Position numbers and translations under genes: made by a program
Origin: Branchiostoma floridae
Taxonomy: Eukaryota; Chordata; Leptocardii; Amphioxiformes; Branchiostomatidae
Length of the DNA stretch: 64,000 nt
Assembly: GCF_000003815.2 (NCBI RefSeq)
Contig: NC_049979.1
Span: forward strand, 9,632,267-9,696,266
Direction: 5' to 3'
Notes under the pieces: generated by a model
Seen by the model: the letters and a program-made list of their open reading frames with translations, nothing else
Databases searched by the model: none
Told to the model about the DNA's origin: nothing
In this document: piece by piece, positions 1 through 15,500 of the stretch
Layout: every line of letters begins with the position of its first letter
Numbering within the stretch: the first letter of the stretch is position 1

Positions 1-142
1 ACAAGATGGAAAAAGGAGAAACAAAACTTGATTCATGGCAACAAAGATATTGCAAATAGGTTATAAAACAATAACATATTTCCTCATTAATCTCGTAACA
101 TACCCTTTACAAATAAAATTCCACACTGCTAAGTACTGACTT

Positions 143-454
143 CAGTGCTCGAAATACTTTTTTCAGCCTTGTTGCCCAGGCGGCAACCTGAGTCAAAAGC
201 CAGGTTGCGCCATCAACTTTTCAGGTTGTCCCCACTTCCAAGTTATTACTTTCTTCAAATTAGCTACTTATCCATTATCTTTTCTTCCAGTAATGGTCTT
301 CCCAACTCGCTACTGTAAAACTTATACATGTAGGTGGGGGAAAGCGGTGTTCCAACTGCAAAATTTCAGGTTGCCCAATGTGCAACCAGGGTTTAAAATT
401 AAGTTGCGCAAAGCAAAATGTGGTTGCAATTGCAAGTGGGTATTTCGAGCACTG
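143..454. mobile_element. MITE-like element, 15-bp perfect TIR
   Basis: The element is bounded by CAGTGCTCGAAATAC (143-157) and its exact reverse complement (440-454), 312 bp in all, with no coding capacity. It lies in a calpain intron. The CAGTG start resembles hAT-type termini, but no clear 8-bp target duplication is visible. Confidence 0.65.
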
Positions 455-551
455 GACTAAGTCTTACATTTGTGAAGCTGGTGTATTATGCCAACAGGCA
501 GTTATACCAAATATATAGATACATCTGATACAGAAATTGTCTGTTACTCAC

Positions 552-3500
552 CCACATGCTCCAGAGCTAGGCGGAGTTCATATGTGTCAAAGTCTCCAGA
601 CTTATCAGCATCAAACATCTTGAACACACCCTGCATACCAAACATAAATTTCTTTGTTAGCTTGTTCTCCTATACTCAATGTTGTACAAAGGCAAGGCAA
701 TTCCCATCTTAAACCTGGGTTTAAGACTGAGGTTTTATTGTCAGCAAGGCTACCATTTCAACAATGACATGATTGTACAAACTGTTTATTGTAAGGGCAG
801 GGCAAGTTTACACAAGGTCCGCAGTCACAAAGGTGTCAATTATGTCATAAGCCTGTGGATTCCTCACTCTAAAGAATATAACTTAAAAGGCAGAACAGGT
901 ACTTACTGTCCACAGCTTGATGTCTGACCACAAGTCAAAGAACTCATCGAGTCCGAGCATTCCTGACTTGTCGTCCTGAGGTGGAGTTAAGGTGACAAAA
1001 CAGGGCAGAAAAGGGATGAGGCTCAAACTACACTGTACCACATGCATACATGTAGGAGTGGGTAAACTGTTTTGGGATGTCTACCTGCATCTCACTGGCC
1101 CACCACAAAACCAACCCTAGTATGACGTAACATACATCCAGTAGAGGCTCAAAACATGCCTACAGATATAACATGTTTGTACAGCATAGATTTCTACTTA
1201 AGGGCCACATTTCGTTATATGCATTCCCTTCTAATAGATAGTTTTTCCAATGGACGCATGCATAAAGAATCCTATCTCTAGTGACCACCTTTCCACATAG
1301 ACCAGATATTATTGCTACCCCAAGTAGTCTTTTGCGTTAGTTTTGACTGTACATCAATGGAGGTTGACAGTAGAAAGGATACATCCATAAGGGCCACCAT
1401 GGAACGGCACAGCTCCACGTTGAACCCGTTGAATTCAAAATAGGACAGCTCTGTAAGAAGTGAACAGACATCATTAGTGAACACCTTCAACATTTCAATC
1501 TTAAATGCTTTGTGAGTGGTGAGATTGAAGATTTACTTAAATTCATTTCTGTTTTAATTAGCCAAGGTGGCCCATCTCAATGGCATGTTTCTGCTTTTTA
1601 GTGAAGTCCTGCAATTTACATGTAATAATAACATAGAAGTATAAACATATAAAGCTTAACAGGTTAGGCCATAATGTACAAGACATCAGATTTTATAAGT
1701 GAAGAAGGAAACCTATATAGTAAGTACATGTACTGCATAAATAAACAGTGTGACTTAAAATGCCTTTTTTTTTCAACTTGCCAAGTCACAAAGCATGCTG
1801 TTCATTGTGACATCACACATCAGTAACCCTTTAGTAAATGAACTTGAAATGGTCACCTTTTTTCAATGCCTGGTCCATCATTTTCTTCAGTTCAAAAGCA
1901 TCTATCTCCATATCCTGTAGGTCAAACTCAATGTTAACTCAATGCTATCTCCATATCCTGTCATCAAACTCAATGTTAAAAATGAAAGTCATAATCATTA
2001 GTTTGACAGAGCATCTGTGGTAACCGTTGTCAGATTTCATGATGAAAAATTCCCTATTCTATGATGTGACTTCATGTTTACTACTCAAAATCTGCATAAG
2101 GTGACATCATAGAAGCAGTGGATTACTCAATCTTTAACAAAGACTGGTGCTATACAAAAACTCAATGGGTTAGACCCATTTCCCTTTGGGCTGAGAATTC
2201 ACCAGATATATCTTTACTACATGACAAAATAGAGCATTTACTATATAAAGAAATATATACCTTGTATGTGTGTGTAAGAGCAACATTGTCATACGGTCAA
2301 GAAAGACTCAGTTTCAAAACTTTGCATCGTATCAACAAAATCTGCAACAGTTGGTGCACTGCCCCAGACTTTATTTTGACATTGATTAAGCCATACTCAC
2401 TTCCCCAGCGATGCTCTCAAAGAACTTGGTGAAGGCAGCCTTCTCTTTCTCCTCCTTCTCCAGCTGCTTGGGGGTTTTGGGCTACATAGGGAGATAGGAA
2501 ATACAAAATGAGACTTGAAATCACTAATTACTAAGCCTTCGAAAAGGGTCTGAAAAATCAACTGTCAGTGTTGATGCAACCATCAGCCCTTACCTTAAGC
2601 TCATGGTTCATTTTTTAAATTTCAACAACTCTTGGTTCAACCAATTTAGTACAAAAGTTGATATTACAGTACAGTAGAAGCCATTTAATTGCCCATCCCG
2701 TGTATTTCTTGCAATTATCTGGATGGTGCAATTTTGGGATTCCGTGCAATTAACAGAAGTGTGAGGTTATCCGTTGTGCAATTAACTGGCTTCTACTGTA
2801 TAATACTAATAGATACAATGTTATGGTGCACATGCATAAGTCCCACACGTGAATGATTCATGCTGAATATAACACTGCAAACTGTGTTGCTTTTAATACA
2901 TAATTATTACCGGAATATACAATAAGAGTCCATGCACATGTAACATTTAACTAAACAACCATGCTAATCTCAGTAAATCATGGCCCATGCAGTGTCAGAC
3001 TGTCAGTTGTCACATAGCTGACATTTGACAGCGATCATTATGATTCGGTGATGGTTTCATTTTCTTTGCACACCGAAATGAGAACAAACCTTCAACACCA
3101 CAGGGAGATTCTCTTTGGGCAGGGCATCGTCAATCTACGTCATGATGTCATCAAATACAAGTCATACAGATGTACAAAAGATGGGCAGACAGAGAGTATG
3201 CCTCATGTTCGGGTGTCAGCATAGTTTTAGTATGTAAGTCTGTCAATGTGTTGGAGAGCAGTCCAACATAGTTTAATAGTCATTGTATTCATAAAAACCT
3301 ACCAGTACATGTGACAAGTATGCATGCATTCAGGTTTATATGAAACGTTTCATTTCAAGTTTACCCATGATTCTAATAACATGCTGAAACCACTGCTCAA
3401 CATATTTGAGTATGCTGGACAGGAGAATGACATTTATGTGCTCATGCATGACAGGTCTAGCAGTATAAAGAATAAGTTGTTTTACTTACCACCTGAGGAA

Positions 3501-6500
3501 TGGTAACCACTTGTGTTTCATCATCTATCTCCCTGAAACAACATTACAAATTAAGTACTATGGAGTCAAATGATAACAATATTCCACACCAAAAATTATT
3601 TGATGCATAATGACAATAATTATTGTGACCATGTATCTAATAAGACAAATAGGAGGCACACACTTGACTGCTACCATCTCAGATGACATTTAATAACAAC
3701 TAACTTTAAACGTACTGCGAGTACCAGTGCAGGGGGTGGAAGGCTATAAGACTTGAAAATATTAAGAAGTGATGTAGCAGGATTACAAACTGATAGCTTC
3801 GAGATGGCAATGTCAGACAAGAACTTCTGGAAAACCATGATCTGACATAAGCAAGCAAGAAAGGAAATTCAAACATGATTGAATAATGTGCAGTAGTTTT
3901 ACTGACTTGGTCTCCACACTCTTCTCAGTGTAGATCCTCAGCATGAACTCCGACTCCTCGCCGGGCTCAAATGTAGAGGGGATGATGACATACTCTGCGG
4001 GGGGCAGTTTGTACCTAGGGAAGAACAGGAAAAGGATCAATGTCTTTAATTCTTTTTTATTGCATTTTCATAACAATATGACAAACTGAGAAACTGGAGA
4101 ACGTACCATAACATACAATGTATACCATGGATATGAAAATTACATTTGTACCTATTAAACATATTTGGAAGGAAAAAGAAACTGATCCCAAATAAAGTAC
4201 TGGTAGTTATGCAATATGCCAAGTTTAGGCTACTATTAGTAGAGAGAGTGGAGAGAATTTTCCTATACCTTCCACAGATTTCCCTGGTGTTGATGAATGA
4301 GGGAGAACGTGCGACAGACTTGTGGTACATGAAGTACTCCTTCTTCAGGGTTTCACAGTCCGGGTCCTCGAGCTGAAGAGACAGGATAAGTTGATGAAGG
4401 TTAGTTCAAGGTAGTACGTCATACAAAATAAATATCAATTCCTGTTGTATACTGCAAAATAAATGAAGCAACTAAACAGAATCTCTAAAGGGTCAGACAT
4501 TTCAGATAGCATCCACTACCTTTCATCAGAGACTCCTGTGAATGAATCACTAATGAAAGATAGTGGATACTATCTGAAACATCTCTCTCTTTTGAGATTC
4601 CACACTCCCACTCCCACTCCCTCACTATCCAGTTACTTGATATTGCATGTAAACCTCTTCCCACCCTCTTGCATGCTTTTATGTTGTTTATCTACTACAT
4701 TATAGTCTTTCTGTTGCCCAAGTAATTAAGCAACTGTGACATAGAAAAGGAGTTACCTCATAGATAGCGAAGCCGATGGTGAGCATGCCTGTCCCCATGA
4801 CCTTCTCCGCCCGTTTGCTCCTCTGCATCAGAGCGATGATGACACTACAGGCGACCTCGTCGTCATCAGGGTCAGGGTCGTCGGCAGCGTCCAGGCTGAT
4901 CCGGTACTGGGGGTTGATCCAGAAGGTGTCTGCAACAAGGCACCATACATGTACGTGTCTGAGCATGAATATTTTAAGAGCTGTTGTTGTTCCCCTTGTA
5001 ATGCTTGGTGGCACTTAACTATAGGGCAGCAAGTTTCCTTCCTGTTTCAGTAGCAGGGAGTATTTTTACAAAGAGGGGTTACTCCTGCAACATGTGCCCT
5101 CCATTTTTTGTCTCTTTCAAAAGACGGGTGCAGCCCCAACAGAGATGCCCTTCCCAGGATTGAACCGGGGTCTCCCAGTTACCAACTAATTGGTACCAGG
5201 AGCTCAACTGAAGAAAGGGTTCCGAAAATGATTTCATCAGGTTGGTAGAACGTAAGATATTGGAGATTCTTTTTCACAACCAGAATGCCTCTTGCCTGCT
5301 GACCTTGGCATTGTGTTCTCGCTGTGTTCCTAGCTGTTTCTATAGCAGGGTGTATTTTTACAGAGAGCAGTTGCTTTCCCTTTAATGCAGCAAATGAACT
5401 GCTAGGAACATTTTCAAAGTTGGTTTTTTTAAAACAAATTAGTAGATCCAGTGGAACTGGTGCAGATAATTCTGAACATTACCTGCTACTGGTATGAAGA
5501 AAAATTAATTTGACTACTGAAATGTTAAGTCTCCCTGCGCACCTGGGAAGTTCCTGCACCCCCCAGCCGTGGCTCCCTTCTGCCACTTCCCTTCCTGCAG
5601 CGACGTCACCCACTTCATCTTCTTCTTCTTCGGGTCGTCCTCCTGCATGGCGTCCGGGGGCAGGTTACAGATCTCCAGCCGCGTGAAGTTGGTGCGCCAG
5701 TCTTCAAAGTCCATCCTAACGAAGAGAAGGATTTATGCAGCCTGAGCCAAATGTGGTTCCTAAACAAGCTTTTTTTTGATAGTCAGGTATACTTTGTAGC
5801 TGCATTAATGACCATAGGCTTTGCACTGACAAAAGATACCGTAGTGGATGCTATCTAAAACGTCTTAGCCACTAACAGAAGTGTCACTGACAAAAAGACA
5901 GTAGAAGCTATCTGAAACGTCTGACCATTTCCAAAATCATATCCAGTTGCTTAAATGAGTGACTGCTATTTGGCATAACTTATTACCTGGATATCTAGCT
6001 TTCATTAACGGACCATAGGCTTTGGTTGTTATTTAGTGATCATCTATTGTTAAAAAAAAAGGTCCTTTGGACTTACCAGAACTCTCCATCATCCCCAAAG
6101 TTCAGATCTCCGTCGTCGTCTGTGTTGAGTTTTGCCTTCTGTTCACTGGACAGCAGGTCCCACTTTGGAGACCTGTCATGAAGCAACGGGTGGTTACCAC
6201 AATGCAGCACCATGTACCACACATCTAATTTTGTAATGTCATACTATATAATAATAATCATAACCTAAATGGAAGGAATTATAATAATGCAATGACAGAT
6301 CAACAGTTGTATTCTCTATCTGAAGTTTGTATTGTTTGTATGAGAAAGGGTTGAACCTTATGACTTTAAAACTACTCCAATATCTTTGACAATGAAATGA
6401 AATTGGAAGATTAACCTTGCTGAAAAAAAGTGGGCTGATCTGATGAGATAGGGTTAATTTTGTGATATGAAAGAAATTTTGTCAGTCACTGGAAAAGTAT

Positions 6501-9500
6501 CATTAATTCCTTGTGATACATTATGGGATTCTGTTTACTCTATAGCCTGCAGAAAAAAAACAGGGAATCAAATTTTTAATGATGGTTATCACATATCACA
6601 CGTGCAGACTACTAGTATTCTTCTGACATATTTCACCATGTAAGAACTCACTCGTCGCTCCAGTCTCCCATCCACTCCACAGATCCCCACGGGTTCCGCA
6701 CACGGATCAGGTTGATTTCTTGACCTTGTACATTCACCTGGATTGGGCAGCGGAGCCCGAAAAGATTGTTATTGTTGTAGAGTTTTAATAATATCTAATT
6801 CACTCTTTCTAACAACACCTACAAATGTACCTGTGGGATGTGTACAGGTTATGGCACTAATATGACCAGACTTCTAACCAATCATTGGGTTACTGGCATA
6901 TCATTCTGAGTTATTGAGAAGTCACACACAATATATGGCAGAAACCATAGCTCCAGTGTCAGACCAGAAAAGCACCTATTTTCAAAGTCAAAACTTGGAT
7001 AGTATACAATGTACATATCCTTCATGCTTTAAGTCCATGTCTGTCAACAGTCTCAGCAATTCCATAGCAGTAGACTAGAGAGACTCACCTTCTGCAAGCC
7101 TGTGATGCTGTAGGCATGGCCCATGACAAGTCCGTTGTCCATCTTGGAATCAATGGCATTTGGATCTGCCTATAATTAGCACAAGTAACAGTTCAGGTTA
7201 AAGCAAGGAAAATTAAATCTGTGATAAAATAGACCAAGCAGTGATCTTTAACAGAAGTTGATGTATATCTTCTTGCATATGATGCCACTTACATTAAGTA
7301 AGATTTTCACACAGGGATATCTGTCACCTCATATTTCTTTAACCTGCTGAAGTAGCTTTTAGGCTCCAAAAATTCGTAGACTAGTCATTTGTATTTGTTA
7401 CAGGGTTACAGGCATCAATTAGGAGGTTAAATGATGCAGCGACATTAATTCAATATAAACTTAAAGTATGCCAAGGCAGATTGTAGCACCAATGAATGAA
7501 TTCAGTTAAAACTGTTAAAGTACCAGTGCAATGGCCAAGTGACTAAGAGCATTTGTCTTGCATAAGGTAACAGCCAACTGTTTCTGCAACTGTTGTCAAA
7601 TGAACTGTCAGGTACAAATCAACTCCAATACCTGCACTTCTATAAAAAATTCCATCACGTACTAATCTAACCCCTTTTGTGACATTTTTGATATGCCTAA
7701 GGCCATAAGGTTTTGGTCCTAAAGATCAAACACGTGATCTTGTAAATTGACCTTTTTAAACTGCATTTACAATGAAACCCTTGCTCGACAAAAGATGTCT
7801 TATCCCTCAAACTTTGTATTTTCGATCGAACCATACAATCGCCTTGCATTAGGTAAGTCATGAGTTCCAACCCCAGCCGAGTTATACCAAGGGCTTGAAA
7901 AATGGTACAAACTACTTTCTATGCTTAGCACTCAACATATGGCAGTAGTGGAACAAATGCCAACTCTGGTGGACTAGCCCCCTGCTGTAGTGATTGCACA
8001 ATGTTGTATGCATATGGTGGCTATGGGAAGCGGAGATGGGCGGGCGGTTTTACTTTCCTCCCCTCTGTCTACATACTGAGCTAACAGGGTTATGTTGCCT
8101 TTACAACTCTTCCTTGAATGAACTAAATGTAGACCTTTGTCATGAAGCATCAGCACGTCCTGGTTGTGTAGGAGGTTGGTTGAAGGCTATTGAAACAGAG
8201 ATGGATGCCACCTTATGCACTATCTGGTGCAGGAATTACTTCATAGCGGTATTCCTATGCAGCCTTACCTCCACAGAGCAGCCCATGAGAGAGTTCCTCA
8301 TCATGGCCTTCTCCACGATCTTCAGCAGGTCCTTGGGGGCGTTGCGCAGGTCCATCCCCTCCGTCACTCCGCCGGTGAAGTCTTCCATCGCCTCCGTCAC
8401 ACTGCCGCCCTTCAGGGCTTCATACGAGCCATACAGTCTAGGGGAAAGATGAGAAAATTAGAGAACAACATATTAAATGGTGTTACAGTTATTGTTGTAA
8501 CAACTCCCACAATGTCTCATTTAGATTTTCATCACACTGAACTTGTCATCATACATCCTTAGGTAACATAGGTAAAGGTGGACCCATAGCCTTTTTGAGT
8601 CAGTAGGGCCAGTGCTTTGTTACCAGATAGGTGTCTAAAATCAGCATTGCCACTAAAACCAGCATTGCTGACATTGCAGTACATTACTCTGTTACAATTT
8701 CAATAAAATAAACTGTTATGTATTCTGTTTTGTATAAACTGTTATATAATATAACTGATAGCTTCCAAAAATAATTTCATCAGGTTAATAGAATATAAAA
8801 AAATCATTTTTACACAAACAGTATCTCACTTTGCTTAATTATATTATGTTCTGACATCTCTCAGAGGTAGGTGCCTGACAGACATCGAAACGTAAGCAAA
8901 GTGGTTGTATAAAAAGAATTCTCATATGTCAGTTATAAACAGTTCTTGCTCACTTAGCGTAAGCCTTCTCCAGCAGAGCGCTCCAGTACTCGTTCTCCTC
9001 AGCAGAGTGCACGAAGGTGAGCCTGTTGTTGAAGGTGGGGAGCTGGTCATCCACCACCACTTCTGTCCACGTCCCATAGTGCCAGAAGTTGAACCTGAAG
9101 CAGCCTGAAGTAAAGAAAGTCTTCCAGGTTTGTACGTAGGAGATGTAATTTAATCAAGGAAAACATCTATCTACCTATAGTACTATCCATCTGTCTGTCT
9201 GTCTTTGTCTGAGTGTCTATCTGACAGTGTCTATCCATACAGGGGGAAATTGCTGTTCGTTTTAGAACCCTACAAATTAAGATTTACAAATTATATCTTT
9301 TTGTTTTTCAAGTTGGTATCTTATCAACTTTAAGTAACTAGGTTGATATCTTTAACTTATTAAAAAAATCCCTAAAGCTTAAAATCATAGCCGTACTTAC
9401 CAACATAGTCACCCTTGTCGAAAGACTGATCCGGAGGCACAACTCCAAACAGCAGGGACTCGTTCATAGACAGACAGGCGATGGCAGCCAGGAACCAGCA

Positions 9501-12500
9501 GTCACCTGGCAACCGTACAGGTTCATGACATCACTGATCAATGTTTGAATAGAAATGTAGGTTTTGTATTATCAGCCCTTGACAACATATAGATGAGTTA
9601 CAAATTAAAGTAAATGTGTCACCAGTGTAAGTCCTGAAATGATATTCTAAATAAAAATAATAAGCTAAGGTCAATATTGGGCCATACCCGGTAAGTCTAA
9701 CCCTTGAACATCAAAGGTCACCAATCAAAGTAATTAGTCATAGATATTGATTAGATAAATAATAGACAACTCCCATGCCTTTGACAATATCTGATAATTA
9801 ATCATCAACACCAACTGCTACCTAGCTGTTACAGCATTGGGACTGCGACTTCATTGCTGTCAACAAAAAATACATGTACTAAACTGTTTTTGTTGAAGTC
9901 ATTGCTTTGTGACATTCTCAAGTTGTTGAATGATATTGAGCCTGAACATACTGTTTTACATGCGTGTACAAATACAAGGTTCCTGTTTTAAGAGCACTTA
10001 AGTAGTAACATGGAGAGATGTGAAGAAAGACTGATTGCAGCTGCAGGGTGTCTAGACCACTGCTGCAGCAGAACAAAATAGACTACTACTACTACTAGTA
10101 ACATGGAGCACGAAATATGACTGTTGAGAAGTTCTTACCCAACTCTCCCTGACAGATGTCAAACCTGCTGGCCCCACCCACAAACAGCTCTGGATTGTCT
10201 GTGATTTCCTGCAAGAGAACAAACTCAAAATTATTTTATGAAGATACAAAAAGATCACAGATTTCTCCTTGGGATGAAGGTTGACAGGCATGTTGCTGTG
10301 TGTGACTACTCTCTCAACAACAGCAACATCAATCATATGGCACAGCAAATGCCTGGGGGAAAAGGTAGCTTTGTCTGTTCTTGTGGGCACAGTGGGTTAT
10401 GATGAAGTTGTGTCTGGGCACTGTACTGGAAGATACAGCCCACCCCTCTCCTTCCACAACCCTTTACCTGCCCAGTCAGGTATACAAAGAACAAAAAATA
10501 TCCCAGCATTACTGAATGTACAGTCTCTTTTGACAGGCATGTGCTCAATTATCCTATCTAAATGGCTCTATCTGTGTCAATCTTTTTCCCACTGTCTGGC
10601 AACTCATAAAGATTTTATCACTTCAGGTGTTTAACCTGTAACTAAGAGCCTCTCCTAGTATGACCTCCACTTTGCTACCTGTAATTATTGAAGACAGCAG
10701 ATATATACTTGAGCCCACAGTGGAGACAACAAAGTGAAAGTAATGAAATGATTTATCCTATCTGTATCTGTCCCCAGACACAAGGAAGGTGAAGTTTTGA
10801 TTAACCCACAATTAGTTCAAGAATAACTTCTACCAACATAGATGAACTTTCAAGTTAATATACAGGTAGCTTACATGATAATCTTACAAAGTTACATATC
10901 TCAAGAACAAAGTCTAGACTATAGCAAGGTTTGGCAAGGACTAATAGTTACCATAACTTGCAGTTGCAGGACAATGTTTTTCCTAGGAATATTCAGTACA
11001 ACATACTCAAAAAGTGAAAGGTACAGGATGATTCAACATACACCCATGTTGACTCATTGGAAAATGTGGCAGCTTCTACCATAACTGTACATGTACATGT
11101 ACTAGTAGTTTGGTTGGCAATTTTGATAAGATACAAAATTCAAACCAACACAATATGTGCATGAATGATTTTTCTTTTCTTTATGAATGATTGTTGGACT
11201 TTTAAATGATTTATCAGTTTAACAGTTGAAAATCAACTCCAACACCACATCCAGCATTCCCATCACGTACTTATCTCACCTCACGTGTGACATTTCTGAT
11301 ATGCCTGAGGACAATAAAGGTTGGTCCTGTACATTATTACACACGTGTGATCTTATCCTTCACATTTTAAAATGCATTTGCAATGAAGCCCTTTTGTGTT
11401 GTATATTTTTTAAATGTGTGTAGTCTACATCATGATTAAAGTTACAATTGGTACAAGGTGCTTTCTGGAAAAATCTTTGAGCTCTCACAGTTTTTTAACT
11501 AGAGTTCCACGACCCCATACCTTTGCCAAATGATTCTATCTTTTACAACTGCTGTATCAATTGTGTTTGTCATTAATTATGCAAATATGGTTCTCATTTG
11601 CATTTTTATATAACTTGATCATCTCTTCCACCAAAAAACAGACGTGTGCAATCTATGTTAAAAAAGAAGGCTTTTATCGCATTTTCTATGATAATCTATG
11701 CAAATTAGTACCTCATTTGCATGATAAATGTTCAATGATGTTCACCTGTACATAACTTCCAAATGCTACAAGTAAAGAAGTTCCCATCATTTACCACGAC
11801 TTTATTTTTTCTTTAATTATGCAAATTAGGTCTTTATGTTGCATAATATATATCTCAATATTCTTCTCTTTCTAAGTTACAAATGTCACATGTTGCAATG
11901 GTCCTATAATTGAACTGAGCGTGTTTAGACGATTTCCTAATTAATTATGCAAATTAGATTACAATTTGCATAGTTAATATGAAATTATATGAAGCATCAC
12001 TTAAGTTATCTACATACCAAAAATCATGACAATCCGTCAACCCCCTCGAGTTATTCCCTTTCAGAGTCTCACACTAAACCTGCCCTGCAGTTCCAAAACA
12101 AGTCGCTAGGGGGCCCAAACCTATATCACTTACTCTCGGCATCAAGAGCTGCCTACAACTAAAAAAAAAATCATAGCCGCAGCATGTCCAGATCTCGAAA
12201 TATCAAACCTGGAAGTTCTGCTGCAGTACCGTAACAGGTTGTTAGGGGCTCAAAATCTAATCGTTTTTAGGTTTCATCAAGACCTATTTACATACCAAAT
12301 ATCAATACAATCCATCAAGGCGTTCTTGAGTTATGCTGGTCTTCTACAAACATAGATAGATAGATACAAACGCTACAAAATATAACCTTCTTGGCGAAGG
12401 TAACCACCTGTAAGATTAGATAAGATCAGATGATGAGGTTGACCATGTATACCACTTCTGGTAGCATGGACTTCACTTAGCAAATGACTCTCAGTTTTAG

Positions 12501-15500
12501 TGTCCAAGAATTGGTACAACTAAAGTAAAGGTGCATCCAAAAATGTACATGGTCTTGCCCCTCAAACTGTGTCTTTGATCAAACCATAAAAGTAGACAAA
12601 GTCTCACGTGCAACCTTTCTGACCTTGCTTGGGCTGTTTTTGTGTAGGGAGGGGTGGTTCATTATACAGCACGTGTGAATACAGGTGTTGCGCAGTGAGT
12701 TACAAATGTATTCTATGGTCTAAAATTTATTGTACATAGAATTTAAATTTGGTAGTCCAAGGAAAGTATCAAAGTTACTGGAAACTATTATGAATCTAAG
12801 CTTCTTAACCTTCACTTGTCTACCCAAAAGGAACAATTTGGGAGTGACATTCTTCCTGTGGACACAACATGGGAGTAAACCAACAGGTGGTGGCAGACAT
12901 GCTAGACTGACTTACTGTAGGGATCGCTGCTCTACTGTCTGTTATCAAAGCCTGAGATGTATCAAACATCCAACAAACCACACCACATACCAAGAGGGTA
13001 TCACGATGACATGAGCATCCAGGTGTAACAAGGATTGCCAGGACGTGCAGACACTACTAGTACTTCATAATATGCAGTTGGGACACTATCAATTGATAGA
13101 TGGCTTGTAGTTGTACATACGCTGCAAGTTTTCAATGTAACCTATTAAGACACAGTACTTAATCGCAAAGGACTTTAGTTCAAATGACTTGAATAGAGAA
13201 GCAGGGTAGAAAGGTCACACACAAATGAAAGAATGAATTGAGTAACCTTGCAGATTGACCCCTAGGCATTTAAGACCTTTCCATAATAATGACAGACAAG
13301 AACTTAAATGCTGCATGTATATTCTGCTTGGTTAAAGGCCAGGGCAAAGTCAAAAGCCGTGCAGGCTTAACACTGCCTAACTTCTGCTATTCAACAACTT
13401 GTTACACTTCTATTATCATGCAGAGTTTACCCACATGTGGTCTCTTCCACTCAAACTTTTTGGGCGGCTTCTGGGAAAAGAAGATCTTCTCGTCACACGG
13501 CGGGAACTCTGGGTCCGACCACAGCGTCCCATTTGCCAGGCATTCTGCCTTGATCTGTGCGTAGGTCTTCTGATGTGCCCTGGGCATCTTGTCTCACTTC
13601 ACGGACCGTCCTCGTCAGAAAAGTTGTCCTTAGTCGTAAGTTGGCAGGAAATCTGTTCCCTTGTGCTCAAATCCTACCTCCACTTGTCCAGCTCGCACCG
13701 CCTACTGACTGTTGTGGACGAGGACAGGTTGGAGAAACTCCACCCCTCTACCCAGATGTTAGGCGTATACAATGGTTTGTGCAGGGGTACTAAATTATTC
13801 AGGGTGGCACGCATCACTACCTCCAATTATCTGAGAGCCTGCCCTCAGATTGGTTGGTTGTACAAAGAGCCCACTGATGGACAGAAACCGGTTCTGCAAC
13901 ATTTCTGGACAAGATTGATAGGTCTCTTCTGGGAGCCATTGCAATAGTTGAAATGCTGTATTCTCACCTTTTGTGGAAGAAATGTCACACAGTGACAGAG
14001 TGAGTTGAAGAAAGTAAGTAAGGCTTGAGTATTGTAAACCCTGAATATTTTTTATGTATTGAATGACTTCTGGGACTACTAGTATATGACACTTCAGGCG
14101 TCAGATAGCTTGAGGCTTTTCGTTCAATTTTTATGATTATAAGGTAACCAGACAATTGACCCAAAAAGAAATACCCTATGTATGAGCGATTGAAAAAGTA
14201 CAATAATTGATTAAAATAGATATGCAGTTTTTTTTTACAAATCCTATTTTGGATCAAAGATTAGAAGTACTAGTACAGGGGGACCTGTAATATCTGAGTC
14301 ATGTCCTTAGCCAACCTCTATTGGTTTAAATGAGCTGTAAAACTGGATGTGTTTGCTGAACTGAATCACTAAGTTGCATGCACAATTGTTCATTGAATCT
14401 TTAACTGAGCCACTTTAAATACCATAAATTTGATACTGTTAATACCGGAGGTTGATTTAAAAGCAATGATCAGAAATATATGTTTTGTTGTATTTTACTG
14501 ACAGTTGATAGATGCAGATTCTTGGAACATGGATTGTTTACATCTGAGGTGACTGAACTCCTGCAATAGGATGGGTGGCTTTCTTACATGTATTTACTGG
14601 GGTTTTCATTCAGAAATATTTGTGAGGTACCGCAACAAGATAGTAAGATGTTCCTACTATTTTATTATGCGGCAGAAACTCCAGCATAATACAAGTGAAT
14701 ATACCTGAGGATGAACTAAGCTTATAATAACAACACTGAACACCCTCACTCCAAATACATCCAACACAAAGGTAACTTGATGTTGAACCTTGTGAGTACT
14801 AGTCTTGGTGCAATATACAAGAGGTAGGTTAATGAACTCCTGGGTATCATGGGAGCTCATCTGTGTTGGTATATGTGTATTAATCATAGTACAATGATAA
14901 CTTTGAAAAATGGAGGTATAGTTTTTGGTGTGTCTGTCTGTCTGCTTGTCTGTGTTTGCAGATATTTGTGGTCAGCATAGCTTTAGAACCTCTGGGTGGA
15001 TTGTAATGATATTTGGTATGTTGGTAGGTGTTGTTAAGACAGAGGTCAAGGTCGATTTTGGGCCCCCTCATGTGTGACCTTGGTACTGCAGCAGAACTTC
15101 AATTTTTTGTATCTTTGACCTGGACATGCTATGGTCTTGATTTTTTGGTGGTAGCTTGTGATGTAAGGACAAAAGTTATATTTGGACCCAAGCAGCTTGC
15201 TCTGGAACTGCAGGGGCACTTTTGTCAAAATCTTTCAAGGAGCATAACGGGACATAAGAACAATGGATTTCCTTGATATTCAGCGTGCAGGTGTCTTTGG
15301 CAGAGATGTACATATATGTATTGAAGTTAGAATTATGCAAATTTGGACTTTATTTACATACTTTATGAGAAAAATCTACATTTACAGTGTTTTACATTAT
15401 AGTTTTATACATGTAACGTGTAGTGTGTGGCAGCTGGAAGATTAGCAGATACCTCCCTAATTTGCATAAGCAATGAGAAAGTGTCCTAATTTGTACATGT

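Noticed and set aside
13399-13947. Plus-strand open frame of 182 residues
   Set aside because: It overlaps the calpain alternative first exon in antisense and has no recognisable domain.
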